From: Ideonella_A sakaiensis_A
GTDB lineage: Bacteria > Pseudomonadota > Gammaproteobacteria > Burkholderiales > Burkholderiaceae_C
Direction: 5' to 3'
Assembly (NCBI RefSeq): GCF_048320135.1
Contig: NZ_CP182947.1
Coordinates: forward strand, 1,116,001-1,180,000
DNA length: 64,000 bases
Part shown: piece by piece, positions 35,593 to 44,815 of the stretch
Numbering within the stretch: the first letter of the stretch is position 1
Layout: every line of letters begins with the position of its first letter
Made by a program: the position numbers and the translations under genes
Notes under the pieces: model-generated
What the model was told of the DNA's origin: nothing
The model's input: only the letters and a program-made list of their open reading frames with translations
Databases searched by the model: none

Positions 35593-36539
35593 GCCCGCAG
35601 CCAGGCGCAGCGACGCGCGAAGTCGAGCAGCGTCGAATTGAAGCGCTCGGCTGCCTCGAGTTCGGGCAGATGGCCGATGCCTGGCCACAGCATCATCTCG
35701 CCCCGCTGGAGTTTTGGCAGCAGCAGATCGGCATTCTCGGCGCGCGGATTGATCCGGTCCTCTTCGCCCTGCACCAGCAGCACCGGCATCTCGAGGCGGC
35801 CGGCCAGATCCGGGCTGTAGAACGACGACAAGCGGAACGCCGCAGCCCGCTCGACGCCTTCCGGCCGCAGGGCGCGCGCGAGTTCGGTTGCCAATTCGCG
35901 CACCGCAGCCGAGGCGGTGTCACCGACCAGGCGGTCGGCTCCGGCGTTGCCATACTGGAAGCCGCCGAGGCGCAAGCGCCGAACACGTTCTTCGTAGGCC
36001 GCACGCCGTTCCGCGGACAAGACCCGCTGGCCGACGCCGGCGCCGCTCAGCACCAGGCCAGCCACGCGTTCCGGATGCGCAATCGCAAAAGCCTGCGCGA
36101 CTGCAGAGCCAAACGAGTGGCCGGTCAGCAGACAACGCTGCAGGCCGGTGGCGTCGAGAAAGTCGGCCACCGCCTGCGCATAGTCGGCGGCCTGCGGTTC
36201 GGCGTTGCGCAGCGTGTCCGACAGCATGTAGCCTGGTGCATTCCAGGCCAGCACCCTGGCGTGAGCTGCCAGCCCCGAGAGCTGGAAGCGGAAATACGCT
36301 GCATGTGCGCCGATGCCGTGCAGCATGACGATGGGCGGTGCGTCGCTGTGCCCGGCCTCCAGATAAGACCAGCGGTCGCCGAGGTAGCGCGATTGCGACA
36401 CGGCGGGAATCCGCGCCAGGCGCAGTTCCGGCAGCGGCGTCGAGGAGGCCGGCGCAGGCTGCGCCGCCTCATCTGCCGTATCTGTCCGAGCAGGGCCGAT
36501 GTCCCCCACGGAGGCATGCCTAGAATCAGCGCGGTTCAT
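35589..36539 (-). CDS. Alpha/beta hydrolase (meta-cleavage-product hydrolase-like)
   Basis: A 316-residue hydrolase. Seen: PPIVMLHGIGAHAAYFRFQL (oxyanion loop near residue 80), CLLTGHSFGSAVAQAFAIAH (nucleophile G-H-S-F-G), VLLVQGEEDRINP (acid), and MMLWPGIGHLPELEAAERFN (His). The first 45 residues are low-complexity, so the true start may be later; the ATG at 36539 has no good ribosome site. It is divergent from the Bug gene with only 23 bp between starts and overlaps the second hydrolase. Acyl ester or C-C bond hydrolysis is possible. Confidence 0.85.
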   Translation of the reverse strand: MNRADSRHASVGDIGPARTDTADEAAQPAPASSTPLPELRLARIPAVSQSRYLGDRWSYLEAGHSDAPPIVMLHGIGAHAAYFRFQLSGLAAHARVLAWNAPGYMLSDTLRNAEPQAADYAQAVADFLDATGLQRCLLTGHSFGSAVAQAFAIAHPERVAGLVLSGAGVGQRVLSAERRAAYEERVRRLRLGGFQYGNAGADRLVGDTASAAVRELATELARALRPEGVERAAAFRLSSFYSPDLAGRLEMPVLLVQGEEDRINPRAENADLLLPKLQRGEMMLWPGIGHLPELEAAERFNSTLLDFARRCAWLRA

Positions 36540-36562
36540 CGGCAACGGATACGGGAGCAGGC

Positions 36563-37534
36563 ATGAAACGTCGAACGATCGCAGCGGGATTGGCCATCGC
36601 CATGGTGGCCCCTGCCAGCTGGGCCCAGGCGCCACAGTGGCCCACACGGACGGTGCGACTGATCGTACCGTACCCGGCAGGCGGCGGCGTCGACGTGCTG
36701 GCGCGTTCGCTGTCGCAGAAGCTGCAGGAGCGCTGGGGCCAGACGGTCACGGTCGACAACCGTCCGGGTGCCAATACCTTGATCGGCACCGAGGCGATGG
36801 TGAACTCCAACGACGGCCACACGCTGCTGGTGACCACCGACGCCACCTTCACGATCAACCCGCACATCTATTCGAAGCTCCCGTACGACATCCAGCGCGA
36901 CTTCACGCCGTTGACGCGGATGGTGTCGTTCAGCCAGCTGCTGGTGGCGAGCGCTTCGTTGCCAGCCAACACGCTGCCCGAACTGGTGGCACTGGCACGC
37001 AGCAAGCCCGGCCAGCTTACCTACGCGTCTTATGGTCCGGGCAGCCAGCCGCAGCTGGCGACCGAGACGCTGAAGCAGAAGGCCGGCATCTTCATTCTGC
37101 ACATCCCCTACCGCGGCATTCCGCAGGCGGTGACGGCGGTGGTCAGCGGCGAAGTGCCGCTGACCTGGGCGGGCATACCGTCGTCCCGGCAGCACATCCA
37201 GTCCGGCCGGATCAAGGCGCTGGCCTATGGCGGCAAGCAGCGCACCCCGGTCTTTCCGGATGTGCCCACCGTCGGCGAACTGGGTTATCCCGAAATCGAT
37301 GCCAATGTCTGGGTCGGCTTGTTCGCGCCGGCCGGCATGAACCCGGCGCTGGCCGAGCGCATCCAGCGCGACGTGACGGCCATCCTCACCGAACCCGCGT
37401 TCAAGGCGCGCGAGATCGACGCCAAGGGCTACGACCTGGTCGCAAGCACAGCCCAGGAGCTGAGCCAGCACATCCGCGATGAACTCGCCAGCCGGGCCGG
37501 GCCGATCCGCTATTCGGGCGCGAAGGTGGATTGA
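36563..37534 (+). CDS. Bug family (TctC-type) periplasmic substrate-binding protein
   Basis: A 323-residue binding protein. Seen: a signal peptide ending PASWAQA near residue 22, TVRLIVPYPAGGGVDVLAR, VDNRPGANTLIGTEAMV, DGHTLLVTTDATFTINP, IPYRGIPQAVTAVVSGEVPL, and VFPDVPTVGELGYPEID. The ATG follows GGGAG. It is transcribed away from the two coupled hydrolases, and the short spacing implies overlapping promoters and shared control. The ligand is probably the substrate or product of those hydrolases. Confidence 0.92.
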   Translation: MKRRTIAAGLAIAMVAPASWAQAPQWPTRTVRLIVPYPAGGGVDVLARSLSQKLQERWGQTVTVDNRPGANTLIGTEAMVNSNDGHTLLVTTDATFTINPHIYSKLPYDIQRDFTPLTRMVSFSQLLVASASLPANTLPELVALARSKPGQLTYASYGPGSQPQLATETLKQKAGIFILHIPYRGIPQAVTAVVSGEVPLTWAGIPSSRQHIQSGRIKALAYGGKQRTPVFPDVPTVGELGYPEIDANVWVGLFAPAGMNPALAERIQRDVTAILTEPAFKAREIDAKGYDLVASTAQELSQHIRDELASRAGPIRYSGAKVD

Positions 37535-37635
37535 TCCGGCAGCTGCCCTGCCGTGTTGCAGCGGGTCAAGCAGGTTGCGGCAATCGCTGCCTGCGGCTGC
37601 TCGCGGCCGGACGCTGACATCAGCGCGGCAGCGGT

Positions 37636-39042
<1,407 letters not shown>

Positions 39043-39133
39043 GCCGGATTGTCAGCCCGAGCGAGGTACGCTCGGAGCGACATCTGCGGGACGGCGACTG
39101 GTCGGCGTTTTGACGAAAGCCGTGACCGATGCG

Positions 39134-39508
39134 TCAGTGCGCCGGCTCGAGATAGGCGCAGCCGAGTGATGCTGCAACCCGATGCAACTGCATGTCACGT
39201 GTCCAGACTCTCGCACCATCGGTCAACTTCACCGATGCCAACAGATGGACATCGACGTACCCGATGCCTTTGCCGTACAGGACATGGCGCTCGATGAACT
39301 GCATGACCTCGTCGTCCTCAGCCACGGCAGCGGCCGGCAGGTTCTGCAGCAGTTCGAGGATCGCCACGCGCTCGCGCAGACTTCCACACGCGATCTCGCC
39401 CACCACGAACGGATGCATCACCACGGCCGTGCGCTCGAGCAACTCGACAAGTCCCGGATCGCCTCGGCGAAGGTGATCTACCCAAACGGACGTGTCGGCC
39501 AGGATCAA
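39134..39508 (-). CDS. vapC: PIN-domain ribonuclease toxin VapC
   Basis: A 124-residue PIN-domain protein. Seen: the acidic active-site residues in ILADTSVWVDHLR (Asp5), VVGEIACGS (Glu), GYVDVHLLASVKL (Asp) and VWTRDMQLHRVA (Asp), which together bind Mg2+ for RNA cleavage. It overlaps its antitoxin by four bases. VapC toxins usually cut initiator tRNA or rRNA; the target here is unknown. Confidence 0.9.
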   Translation of the reverse strand: MILADTSVWVDHLRRGDPGLVELLERTAVVMHPFVVGEIACGSLRERVAILELLQNLPAAAVAEDDEVMQFIERHVLYGKGIGYVDVHLLASVKLTDGARVWTRDMQLHRVAASLGCAYLEPAH

Positions 39509-39705
39509 GCTGGGTTCCCCGCGCGTCTGCGCGGCGCGGCCTTCAATGCCGGCTGCGTACCTCCCAACCTGGCAAGGCGCTTGGCACTCTCGCGCTCGAT
39601 GAGGGCCTTCAATCCCTCATGCAGGATGGCAGTCCGATCCATCGGACCGACCAATTTGGTGGCCTTGGCCAGCAACTCGTCATCGATGTTGATCGTTGTC
39701 CGCAT
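39505..39705 (-). CDS. vapB: Antitoxin VapB
   Basis: A 66-residue antitoxin. Seen: MRTTINIDDELLAKATKLVG, a ribbon-helix-helix start, then RTAILHEGLKALIERESAKR and a basic Pro/Ala-rich tail. I take the ATG at 39705, which has AGAGGTG eight bases upstream, over the GTG two codons earlier. The stop overlaps vapC (ATGA). A strong palindrome lies 34 bp upstream. Confidence 0.88.
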   Translation of the reverse strand: MRTTINIDDELLAKATKLVGPMDRTAILHEGLKALIERESAKRLARLGGTQPALKAAPRRRAGNPA

Positions 39706-39730
39706 GTTCACACCTCTCGAAGGTCGGCAC

Positions 39731-39758
39731 GAACCGTAGCATCATTTGATGCCGGTTT
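39731..39758. promoter_or_regulatory. Inverted repeat upstream of vapBC, candidate VapB operator
   Basis: The core GCATCA-TT-TGATGC (39739-39752) is a perfect 6-2-6 palindrome. It is flanked by AACCG (39732-39736) and CGGTT (39753-39757), making a nested dyad. The position just upstream of vapB fits autoregulation by the VapBC complex. Confidence 0.55.
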
Positions 39759-39904
39759 CCGCACCCGCGCCGGTGGGCTGACTGCGACGAGTAATGTCGG
39801 TACACCGAGCAGCCACGCCCTCACTCGCGCGCCTGTCCGGCATACTTTCGAACTCAGACGTCCGAGCAGCGATCTGGGCAAACTCACTCGAGCAAGGATC
39901 GCAA

Positions 39905-40567
39905 ATGGCAGGCCGAACCGTCATCCTCGCTGGTGCCACAGGCCTCGTCGGCAGAGAAATCCTGCAGCGCCTGCTGGCCGACCCGACGGTGATCGCCGTG
40001 CACAGTCTTGGTCGCAGGAAGCCAGCGCTGCAGCATGCCAAGTTGACGAGCCATGTCGTGGACTTCGGCGCGCTGCCGGCGATGCCGCCCTCGGACGAGG
40101 TATATCTGGCGCTCGGCACGACGATCAAGGTCGCCGGCAGCCAGAAGGCATTTCGCGCCATCGACTACGACGCCAATCTTGCCGTGGCCAAGTCGGCGTT
40201 GGCTGCAGGCGCCACGAGGCTCGGGCTGGTGAGCGCAATGGGCGCAGATTCCAACTCGAAGGTCTTCTACAGCCGCGTCAAGGGAGAACTCGAGGACGTT
40301 TTGTCGAAGATGCCGTTCGAGGGAGCGGTGATTGCACGTCCCTCGATGCTGGTCGGAAACCGCGAGGCTCTCGGACAACCGATACGCCGCGGCGAGATGC
40401 TGGCCGCCGCACTCGGCAAGGCCGCAGGCTTTCTGATCCCGGCGAATTACAAGCCCATAGCGGCGTCTGCGGTCGCAACGGCCCTGCTCTCCACCGTTCC
40501 GTCTGCCAACGGCAGAACGGTTTTGCTGTCCGGCGCCATGAGAGGTGCAGCACACGCTCCGCCCTGA
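39905..40567 (+). CDS. NAD(P)-binding Rossmann-fold protein (HTATIP2/NAD(P)H-binding family)
   Basis: A 220-residue atypical short-chain dehydrogenase. Seen: the nucleotide-binding TVILAGATGLVGREILQRLL, VYLALGTTIKVAGSQKAFRA (the family segment following the substrate loop), LVSAMGADSNSKVFYSRVKG with the Tyr-x-x-x-Lys pair, and VIARPSMLVGNREALGQPIR. The ATG follows AAGGATC; the frame upstream to 39794 is not coding. It stands between two toxin-antitoxin pairs with no functional partner. Substrate unknown. Confidence 0.85.
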   Translation: MAGRTVILAGATGLVGREILQRLLADPTVIAVHSLGRRKPALQHAKLTSHVVDFGALPAMPPSDEVYLALGTTIKVAGSQKAFRAIDYDANLAVAKSALAAGATRLGLVSAMGADSNSKVFYSRVKGELEDVLSKMPFEGAVIARPSMLVGNREALGQPIRRGEMLAAALGKAAGFLIPANYKPIAASAVATALLSTVPSANGRTVLLSGAMRGAAHAPP

Positions 40568-40663
40568 GTGGTCTGCGGCGGAAGAGACCGCCCTGTGGAC
40601 TCGTACGGCGTCAATGCCGACATCTGTTGCTGCTGGGCGCCAATTTGCCCTGTCCTTGATGTA

Positions 40664-40685
40664 TTACCATCCAGTCCATCGGTAA
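40664..40685. promoter_or_regulatory. TTACC-N12-GGTAA repeat upstream of the AbrB-type antitoxin
   Basis: A perfect 5-12-5 inverted repeat, 18 bp before the antitoxin start and just before its AAGGAG ribosome site. AbrB-type antitoxins bind direct or inverted sites in their own promoters. The arms are short, so chance is possible. Confidence 0.35.
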
Positions 40686-40703
40686 CACCCAAGGAGAGCG
40701 CGC

Positions 40704-40952
40704 ATGGCGACGACGTTGACCAGCAAGGGACAGGTCACGATTCCCAAGCGCATTCGCGATGCGATGCAGTTGGTGCCGGGCACACCTGTGGAGTTCTCGG
40801 TCAACGCGGCCGGCGAAGTGGTACTCCACCCAGCACGGCCCGCCGGACGCGCACGCAAGCCGACCCGCGACCGTTTCGATGCGGTTCGCGGACGGGCTGA
40901 CGTGGCCTGGCGGACCGATGCACTGATGAAGCTGCTGCGCGACGACGATTGA
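40704..40952 (+). CDS. vapB: AbrB/MazE-fold antitoxin (VapB type)
   Basis: An 82-residue protein with an N-terminal AbrB swapped-hairpin DNA-binding domain: TLTSKGQVTIPKRIRDAMQL, VPGTPVEFSVNAAGEVVLHP. The C-terminal helix (DVAWRTDALMKLLRDDD) would bind the toxin. AAGGAG precedes the ATG. Its stop shares one base with the start of the PIN toxin, a coupled pair. Confidence 0.9.
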   Translation: MATTLTSKGQVTIPKRIRDAMQLVPGTPVEFSVNAAGEVVLHPARPAGRARKPTRDRFDAVRGRADVAWRTDALMKLLRDDD

Positions 40953-41350
40953 TGTTGCTGGTGGATACCAACGTCCTGGTGGACGTGTTGCAGAACGATC
41001 CCCAATGGGCCGACTGGTCCATCGCGCAGTTGCGCGCCCAGGCCAAGCTGCATGCTTTGGCCATCAACCCGGTCATCTACGCCGAGATGTCGCTGTCGTT
41101 CTCGACGCTTGAAGCTCTCGACGACGTGGTGCTCACCATGGCGCTGGAACTGCGCGAGATTCCTCGGCCAGCCCTCTTCCTGGCAGCCAAGGCCTACGCG
41201 CTATACCGCCGACGCGGCGGCAGCAAGGGGCAGGTGCTGCCCGACTTCTTCATCGGTGCCCACGCCGCCGTCGAGAGTTGGCCGCTGCTGACCCGGGACG
41301 CCAGCCGTTTCACGACCTACTTCCCGACGCTCGATGTCATCGCCCCTTGA
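40952..41350 (+). CDS. vapC: PIN-domain ribonuclease toxin VapC
   Basis: A 132-residue PIN-domain toxin. Seen: MLLVDTNVLVDVLQ (Asp5), NPVIYAEMSLSFST (Glu), LPDFFIGAHAAVES (Asp) and LLTRDASRFTTYF (Asp), a full set of Mg2+ ligands. I use the ATG at 40952 over the TTG one codon upstream, because the ATG overlaps the antitoxin stop. It differs from the VapC at 39.1 kb and pairs with a different antitoxin fold, so the two modules are not recent duplicates. Confidence 0.9.
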   Translation: MLLVDTNVLVDVLQNDPQWADWSIAQLRAQAKLHALAINPVIYAEMSLSFSTLEALDDVVLTMALELREIPRPALFLAAKAYALYRRRGGSKGQVLPDFFIGAHAAVESWPLLTRDASRFTTYFPTLDVIAP

Positions 41351-41552
41351 GGCGGCAACAAATGCGGCGCATGGGTCGTCGACGCGACGTGTCTACTTCG
41401 GGGTCGCAAGTCGAGTGACTTCAACCGGTCGTTTTCAGCGAATCGAACTTGGTGCGAGGAGTCGTTCCGGATCGGCTGCGGTCCGAACGCGGCCGAGTGA
41501 CCGGTGACGAGGGCGCAGCCGACACTTGAGAAGTCGGCCTGCCGCTGCCGCG

Positions 41553-42461
41553 TTATTGCTCTGCCGCGACACCGCGCACGATCTCGATGAAAGCGGCAGC
41601 AGCCCGCGTGCGCGGTACATCGGTCATCGTCGTGATGCCGAACGGCGCGCGCAGCAGCGGGCTGGTCAGCGGCAGTTCGGAGACAAGGCCGTGCTCGAGG
41701 TCGGGCGTCACGAGGCCGCGCGGAGCGAACCAGACGGCATCGGATTCCAGCGTCCACGCGCGCGCGAAGGTTTCGCTCTGCGTATCGAGATGGCGCAGCA
41801 GCGGCCGCGATGCACTGGCAAACAGATAACTGTCGACCACTGCACGAACCTGCGTGCCGGGTGACGGCGTGATCAGCAGGTAGTCCGCGAGCGCATCGAT
41901 CGAGACCATCGTCGCATCGGCAAGCGGATGGTCGCGGCGCACCACCGCGACGATGTCCTCGTCGAACAGCAGCTCGAACGAAAGCCCGACCATGTCGCGC
42001 GAGACCATGCGCCCGATGATCAGGTCGATGTCGGCCGCGCGCAGCCGGGCGACGAGCTGCTCGTAGTGCCCCGATTCGACATGCACCGCGATGTCGTCGT
42101 AGCGCTCGAACATGCGCTGCACCGCAATCCGCACCACAAACGCGGCAGCGGTCGGCAGCGCACCGACGCGCAATGGCTCGCGCGGTTCGCGCCGCCGCTG
42201 CACCGCCTCGAATGCCAGCGCGAGGCTGGCCGCGCCTTGTGTCGCATGGCGGTGGAAGGTCTCGCCGGCGGGCGTCGGCGTCGCGCCTCGGCGATCACGC
42301 TGCAGCAGCCGGACACCGACCGCATTCTCGAGCTCGCGCAGTGATTTCGACACCGCCGATTCGGTGATGTGCAGCGCCTGCGCGGCGCGGCGCAGGCTGC
42401 GCTCACGGACGATCACCAGAAAGACGCGGATATGGCGCAGCGAGATTGCATTGGGGTTCAT
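41553..42461 (-). CDS. LysR-family regulator, PcaQ/GbpR-like
   Basis: A 302-residue LysR regulator. Seen: ISLRHIRVFLVIVRERSLRR, AAQALHITESAVSKSLRELE, VRLLQRDRRGATPTPAGETF, and an effector domain with LRVGALPTAAAFVVRIAVQR and DIDLIIGRMVSRD, close in style to PcaQ, the activator of protocatechuate genes. The ATG at 42461 fits the family; the frame upstream crosses the operator. It is divergent from the isomerase-AroQ-SDR-Bug operon and should activate it in response to a pathway compound. Confidence 0.9.
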   Translation of the reverse strand: MNPNAISLRHIRVFLVIVRERSLRRAAQALHITESAVSKSLRELENAVGVRLLQRDRRGATPTPAGETFHRHATQGAASLALAFEAVQRRREPREPLRVGALPTAAAFVVRIAVQRMFERYDDIAVHVESGHYEQLVARLRAADIDLIIGRMVSRDMVGLSFELLFDEDIVAVVRRDHPLADATMVSIDALADYLLITPSPGTQVRAVVDSYLFASASRPLLRHLDTQSETFARAWTLESDAVWFAPRGLVTPDLEHGLVSELPLTSPLLRAPFGITTMTDVPRTRAAAAFIEIVRGVAAEQ

Positions 42462-42473
42462 GGCGAAGCTAAT

Positions 42474-42493
42474 ACATGACCAAATGGTCATGT
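42474..42493. promoter_or_regulatory. 9-2-9 perfect palindrome, candidate LysR operator
   Basis: ACATGACCA-AA-TGGTCATGT is a fully symmetric 20-bp site 12 bp from the LysR start. Its inner form ATGACC-N4-GGTCAT has the layout of the ATAACC-N4-GGTTAT motif of PcaQ. It lies about 90 bp upstream of the isomerase start used here. It is the strongest operator candidate in the window. Confidence 0.65.
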
Positions 42494-42581
42494 TACCCGC
42501 TCCGAAACTTCGTTTTACATGAGCGATCACTCCACATACAGTGACTTCACGCCGCCACTCCCATCGCGACCCGACCACACC

Positions 42582-43442
42582 ATGCAACTCGCCGTCTCCA
42601 GTGCCTCGACACCCTCGCTGACCCCCGCCGAGCTGATCACGGCGGCCGCGAGCAGTGGCTACGCCGGCATCGAGTGGAGGGTCAGCGACGATGTCGATCG
42701 GCTCGATGGAGCGTCTGGCTGGAACTTCCGCAGCAACAACCGCTGCACCGTTGCGCAGAACGCTGGTGCCTTGCAAGAGATCGCGGCACGTTGCATCGAA
42801 GCGGGCCTGTCGATCGTCGGCCTGAGCCCCTACCTGACGGTCGGCGACATCGCTGCCGCCGAGGACCTGATCGGCATCGCTGCCGACATCGGTGTCTCAC
42901 GCATCCGCGTCTGGGCACCGTCGACGCGTGAACCCGGCCCGTACCGGCCGGCTATCGAGCGGTTGCGGCGCTGGTTGTCGGACCTCGAGCCGGTATTGCT
43001 GCGCCACCGCGTCCGCTTTGCGCTCGAGGTGCATCAGGCCACCGTCTGCCCGAGCGCGGCAATGGCATTGCGCATGCTCGATGGCATCGACACGGCAGCC
43101 GTCGGTGTGCTCTACGACCTCGGCAACCTGGCGGTCGAAGGCTACGAACATCCGCCACTCGCGCTCGAACTGATCGGCGACCGGCTGACCCATGTGCAGA
43201 TCAAAAACGCAGTCTGGTCGTCGCCCGGCGCAGGCCGACCGTGGCAATGGCACTGGTGCCCGATGGACGAAGGCCAGCTCGATCTGCCGGCCATCGTCGC
43301 CGCACTCGTCGATGCCGGATTTGCAGGCTGGATCAGCGCCGAGGATTTCAGCACCAGACAGACCGACCTCGACAAGCTGACACGCAACCACATGCTGCTG
43401 CAACGCTGGATCAGCGATGCGCACTCGAGGCACACCCGCTGA
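42582..43442 (+). CDS. Sugar phosphate isomerase/epimerase family TIM-barrel protein
   Basis: A 286-residue AP-endonuclease-2/xylose-isomerase-like TIM barrel. Seen: the four expected metal-ligand regions RFALEVHQATV (Glu), VGVLYDLGNLA (Asp), DRLTHVQIKNAVWS (His) and GWISAEDFSTRQ (Glu), plus AELITAAASSGYAGIEWRVS at the start. The family includes inosose dehydratase, hydroxypyruvate isomerase and 3-dehydroshikimate dehydratase. I use the ATG at 42582 because family similarity begins there; the ATG at 42519 would add 21 non-family residues, and neither has a clear ribosome site. First gene of the operon facing the PcaQ-like regulator. Confidence 0.87.
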   Translation: MQLAVSSASTPSLTPAELITAAASSGYAGIEWRVSDDVDRLDGASGWNFRSNNRCTVAQNAGALQEIAARCIEAGLSIVGLSPYLTVGDIAAAEDLIGIAADIGVSRIRVWAPSTREPGPYRPAIERLRRWLSDLEPVLLRHRVRFALEVHQATVCPSAAMALRMLDGIDTAAVGVLYDLGNLAVEGYEHPPLALELIGDRLTHVQIKNAVWSSPGAGRPWQWHWCPMDEGQLDLPAIVAALVDAGFAGWISAEDFSTRQTDLDKLTRNHMLLQRWISDAHSRHTR

Positions 43443-43466
43443 CCTTCGACGCTGTTCGGAAAGATC

Positions 43467-43940
43467 ATGAATTCGACCACCACCCAACCCGCAGCAACGA
43501 AACGGCGCTTCGTTGTCATCCATGGCCCGAACCTGAACCGCCTCGGCAAACGCGATCCGGCGCGCTACGGCAGCACCACGCTCGCGCAGACCGACGAGCA
43601 ACTCGATGCACTGGCGCGCAACCTCGGCATCGACCTCGAATGCGTGCAGTCGAACCACGAAGGCGTGCTGGTCGACTGGCTGCATGAACGCGTCGATGCG
43701 ATCGACGGCATCGTCATCAACCCGGCCAGCCTGACGCCTTATGGCCGCTCGCTCGCACAAGCGGTTGCCGAAGCCGGTGTGCCGGTCGCGGTGGTTCATA
43801 TCTCTGCCGTCTACAAGCTCGCCAAGCCCGGGCGCACCGACCTCTATGCCGAGGCAGCCGACGTCGTGGTCACCGGCATGGGCATCGAAGGTTATTCGGT
43901 CGCGCTGTCGCACCTGGCGCGGCGCGCAGCCCTTGCATGA
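43467..43940 (+). CDS. AroQ-like (type II 3-dehydroquinate dehydratase fold) protein with altered active site
   Basis: A 157-residue protein of the type II dehydroquinase fold. Kept: IHGPNLNRLGKRDP (Arg29) with ARYG (Tyr34), VQSNHEG, INPAS (Asn85) and VVHIS (His111). Changed relative to known AroQ: the active-site His of LTHTS is Pro91 in LTPYG, the Glu of IEVH is Val109 in AVVH, and the conserved Asp of the following helix is Gln98. GGAAAGATC precedes the ATG. Loss of these residues and the catabolic neighbours argue against a housekeeping shikimate role. It probably acts on a related cyclic acid, or has a different reaction. Confidence 0.85.
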   Translation: MNSTTTQPAATKRRFVVIHGPNLNRLGKRDPARYGSTTLAQTDEQLDALARNLGIDLECVQSNHEGVLVDWLHERVDAIDGIVINPASLTPYGRSLAQAVAEAGVPVAVVHISAVYKLAKPGRTDLYAEAADVVVTGMGIEGYSVALSHLARRAALA

Positions 43941-43974
43941 CGGCACCAATTTTTCCATCACCAACAACCAAGCC

Positions 43975-44757
43975 ATGAATACAAGTACACAACGCCCGGT
44001 CGCCATCGTCACCGGCGCATGCGGCGCGCTCGGCAGCGCGATCACTGAACGGCTCGCCGAGGACGGCATGCACGTCGTGCTGGCCGACCTCGACATCGGC
44101 CGCGCCGACGCGCTGGCGGCGAAGATTCCGCTCGCCGATGGACAGCAACTGCTGCCGGCCCGCGTCGACATGGGCGACAACGCGAGCATCGCCGCGCTGG
44201 TCGCGCTGGTCGGCGAACGTTTCGGCCGCATCGACAACCTGGTCAACAACGCCGCTGTCAACCATCGCGGATCGCTGCGCGATTTCGACCCCGACAAATG
44301 GGACCACATGATGGCCGTCAACCTGCGCGGGCCGGCGGTGTTGTGCCAGCAGGTGATTCCGTACTGGGAGCGTCAGCAATCGGGCAGCGTCGTCAACATC
44401 GCGTCGCGTGCCTGGGTCGCCGGCGGACCACCGGCCTATGCAGCAGGCAAGGCCGGTGTGGTCGGCCTGACGCGGTCGATCGCACGCGAGCTCGCACCGT
44501 TCAACGTCACCGCGAATGCCGTCGCGCCGGGGCTGATCCCATCGGCCTTCACGATGGACGGCCGCAGCGAGGAATTTTTTGGCGCGATGGCCGAGCGCCA
44601 GATCAACCAGACACCGCTGGGCCGCCTGGCGACGCCGCAGGACGTGGCCAACACCGTTGCCTTCCTGCTGTCACCGGGCGCCGCCTATATCACTGCCGAG
44701 GTGATCCATGTCTGTGGCGGCAGCCAGTTGGCACCGCTCGGCGGCGCAAACAAGTAG
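43975..44757 (+). CDS. Short-chain dehydrogenase/reductase (SDR)
   Basis: A 260-residue classical SDR. Seen: the nucleotide site VAIVTGACGALGSAI (an unusual Ala in the glycine motif), LVNNAAVNHRGS, the active-site Ser in VVNIASRAWVAGG, Tyr and Lys in AYAAGKAGVVGLTRS, and ITAEVIHVCGGSQLAPL. It acts in the cytoplasm on an alcohol or ketone using NAD(P). It lies 34 bp after the AroQ-like gene. In a pathway with a TIM-barrel dehydratase or isomerase and a dehydroquinase-fold protein, oxidation of a polyhydroxy cyclic acid is a plausible role. Confidence 0.92.
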   Translation: MNTSTQRPVAIVTGACGALGSAITERLAEDGMHVVLADLDIGRADALAAKIPLADGQQLLPARVDMGDNASIAALVALVGERFGRIDNLVNNAAVNHRGSLRDFDPDKWDHMMAVNLRGPAVLCQQVIPYWERQQSGSVVNIASRAWVAGGPPAYAAGKAGVVGLTRSIARELAPFNVTANAVAPGLIPSAFTMDGRSEEFFGAMAERQINQTPLGRLATPQDVANTVAFLLSPGAAYITAEVIHVCGGSQLAPLGGANK

Positions 44758-44815
44758 TTGCCCGACCCCTGCCCCATCCGGTTATTTATCCAATCACATC
44801 GAAGGAGACCAGACC

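Noticed and set aside
43467..43940. Annotation as housekeeping aroQ of the shikimate pathway
   Set aside because: Conserved His, Asp and Glu positions are changed and the neighbours are catabolic and transport genes.
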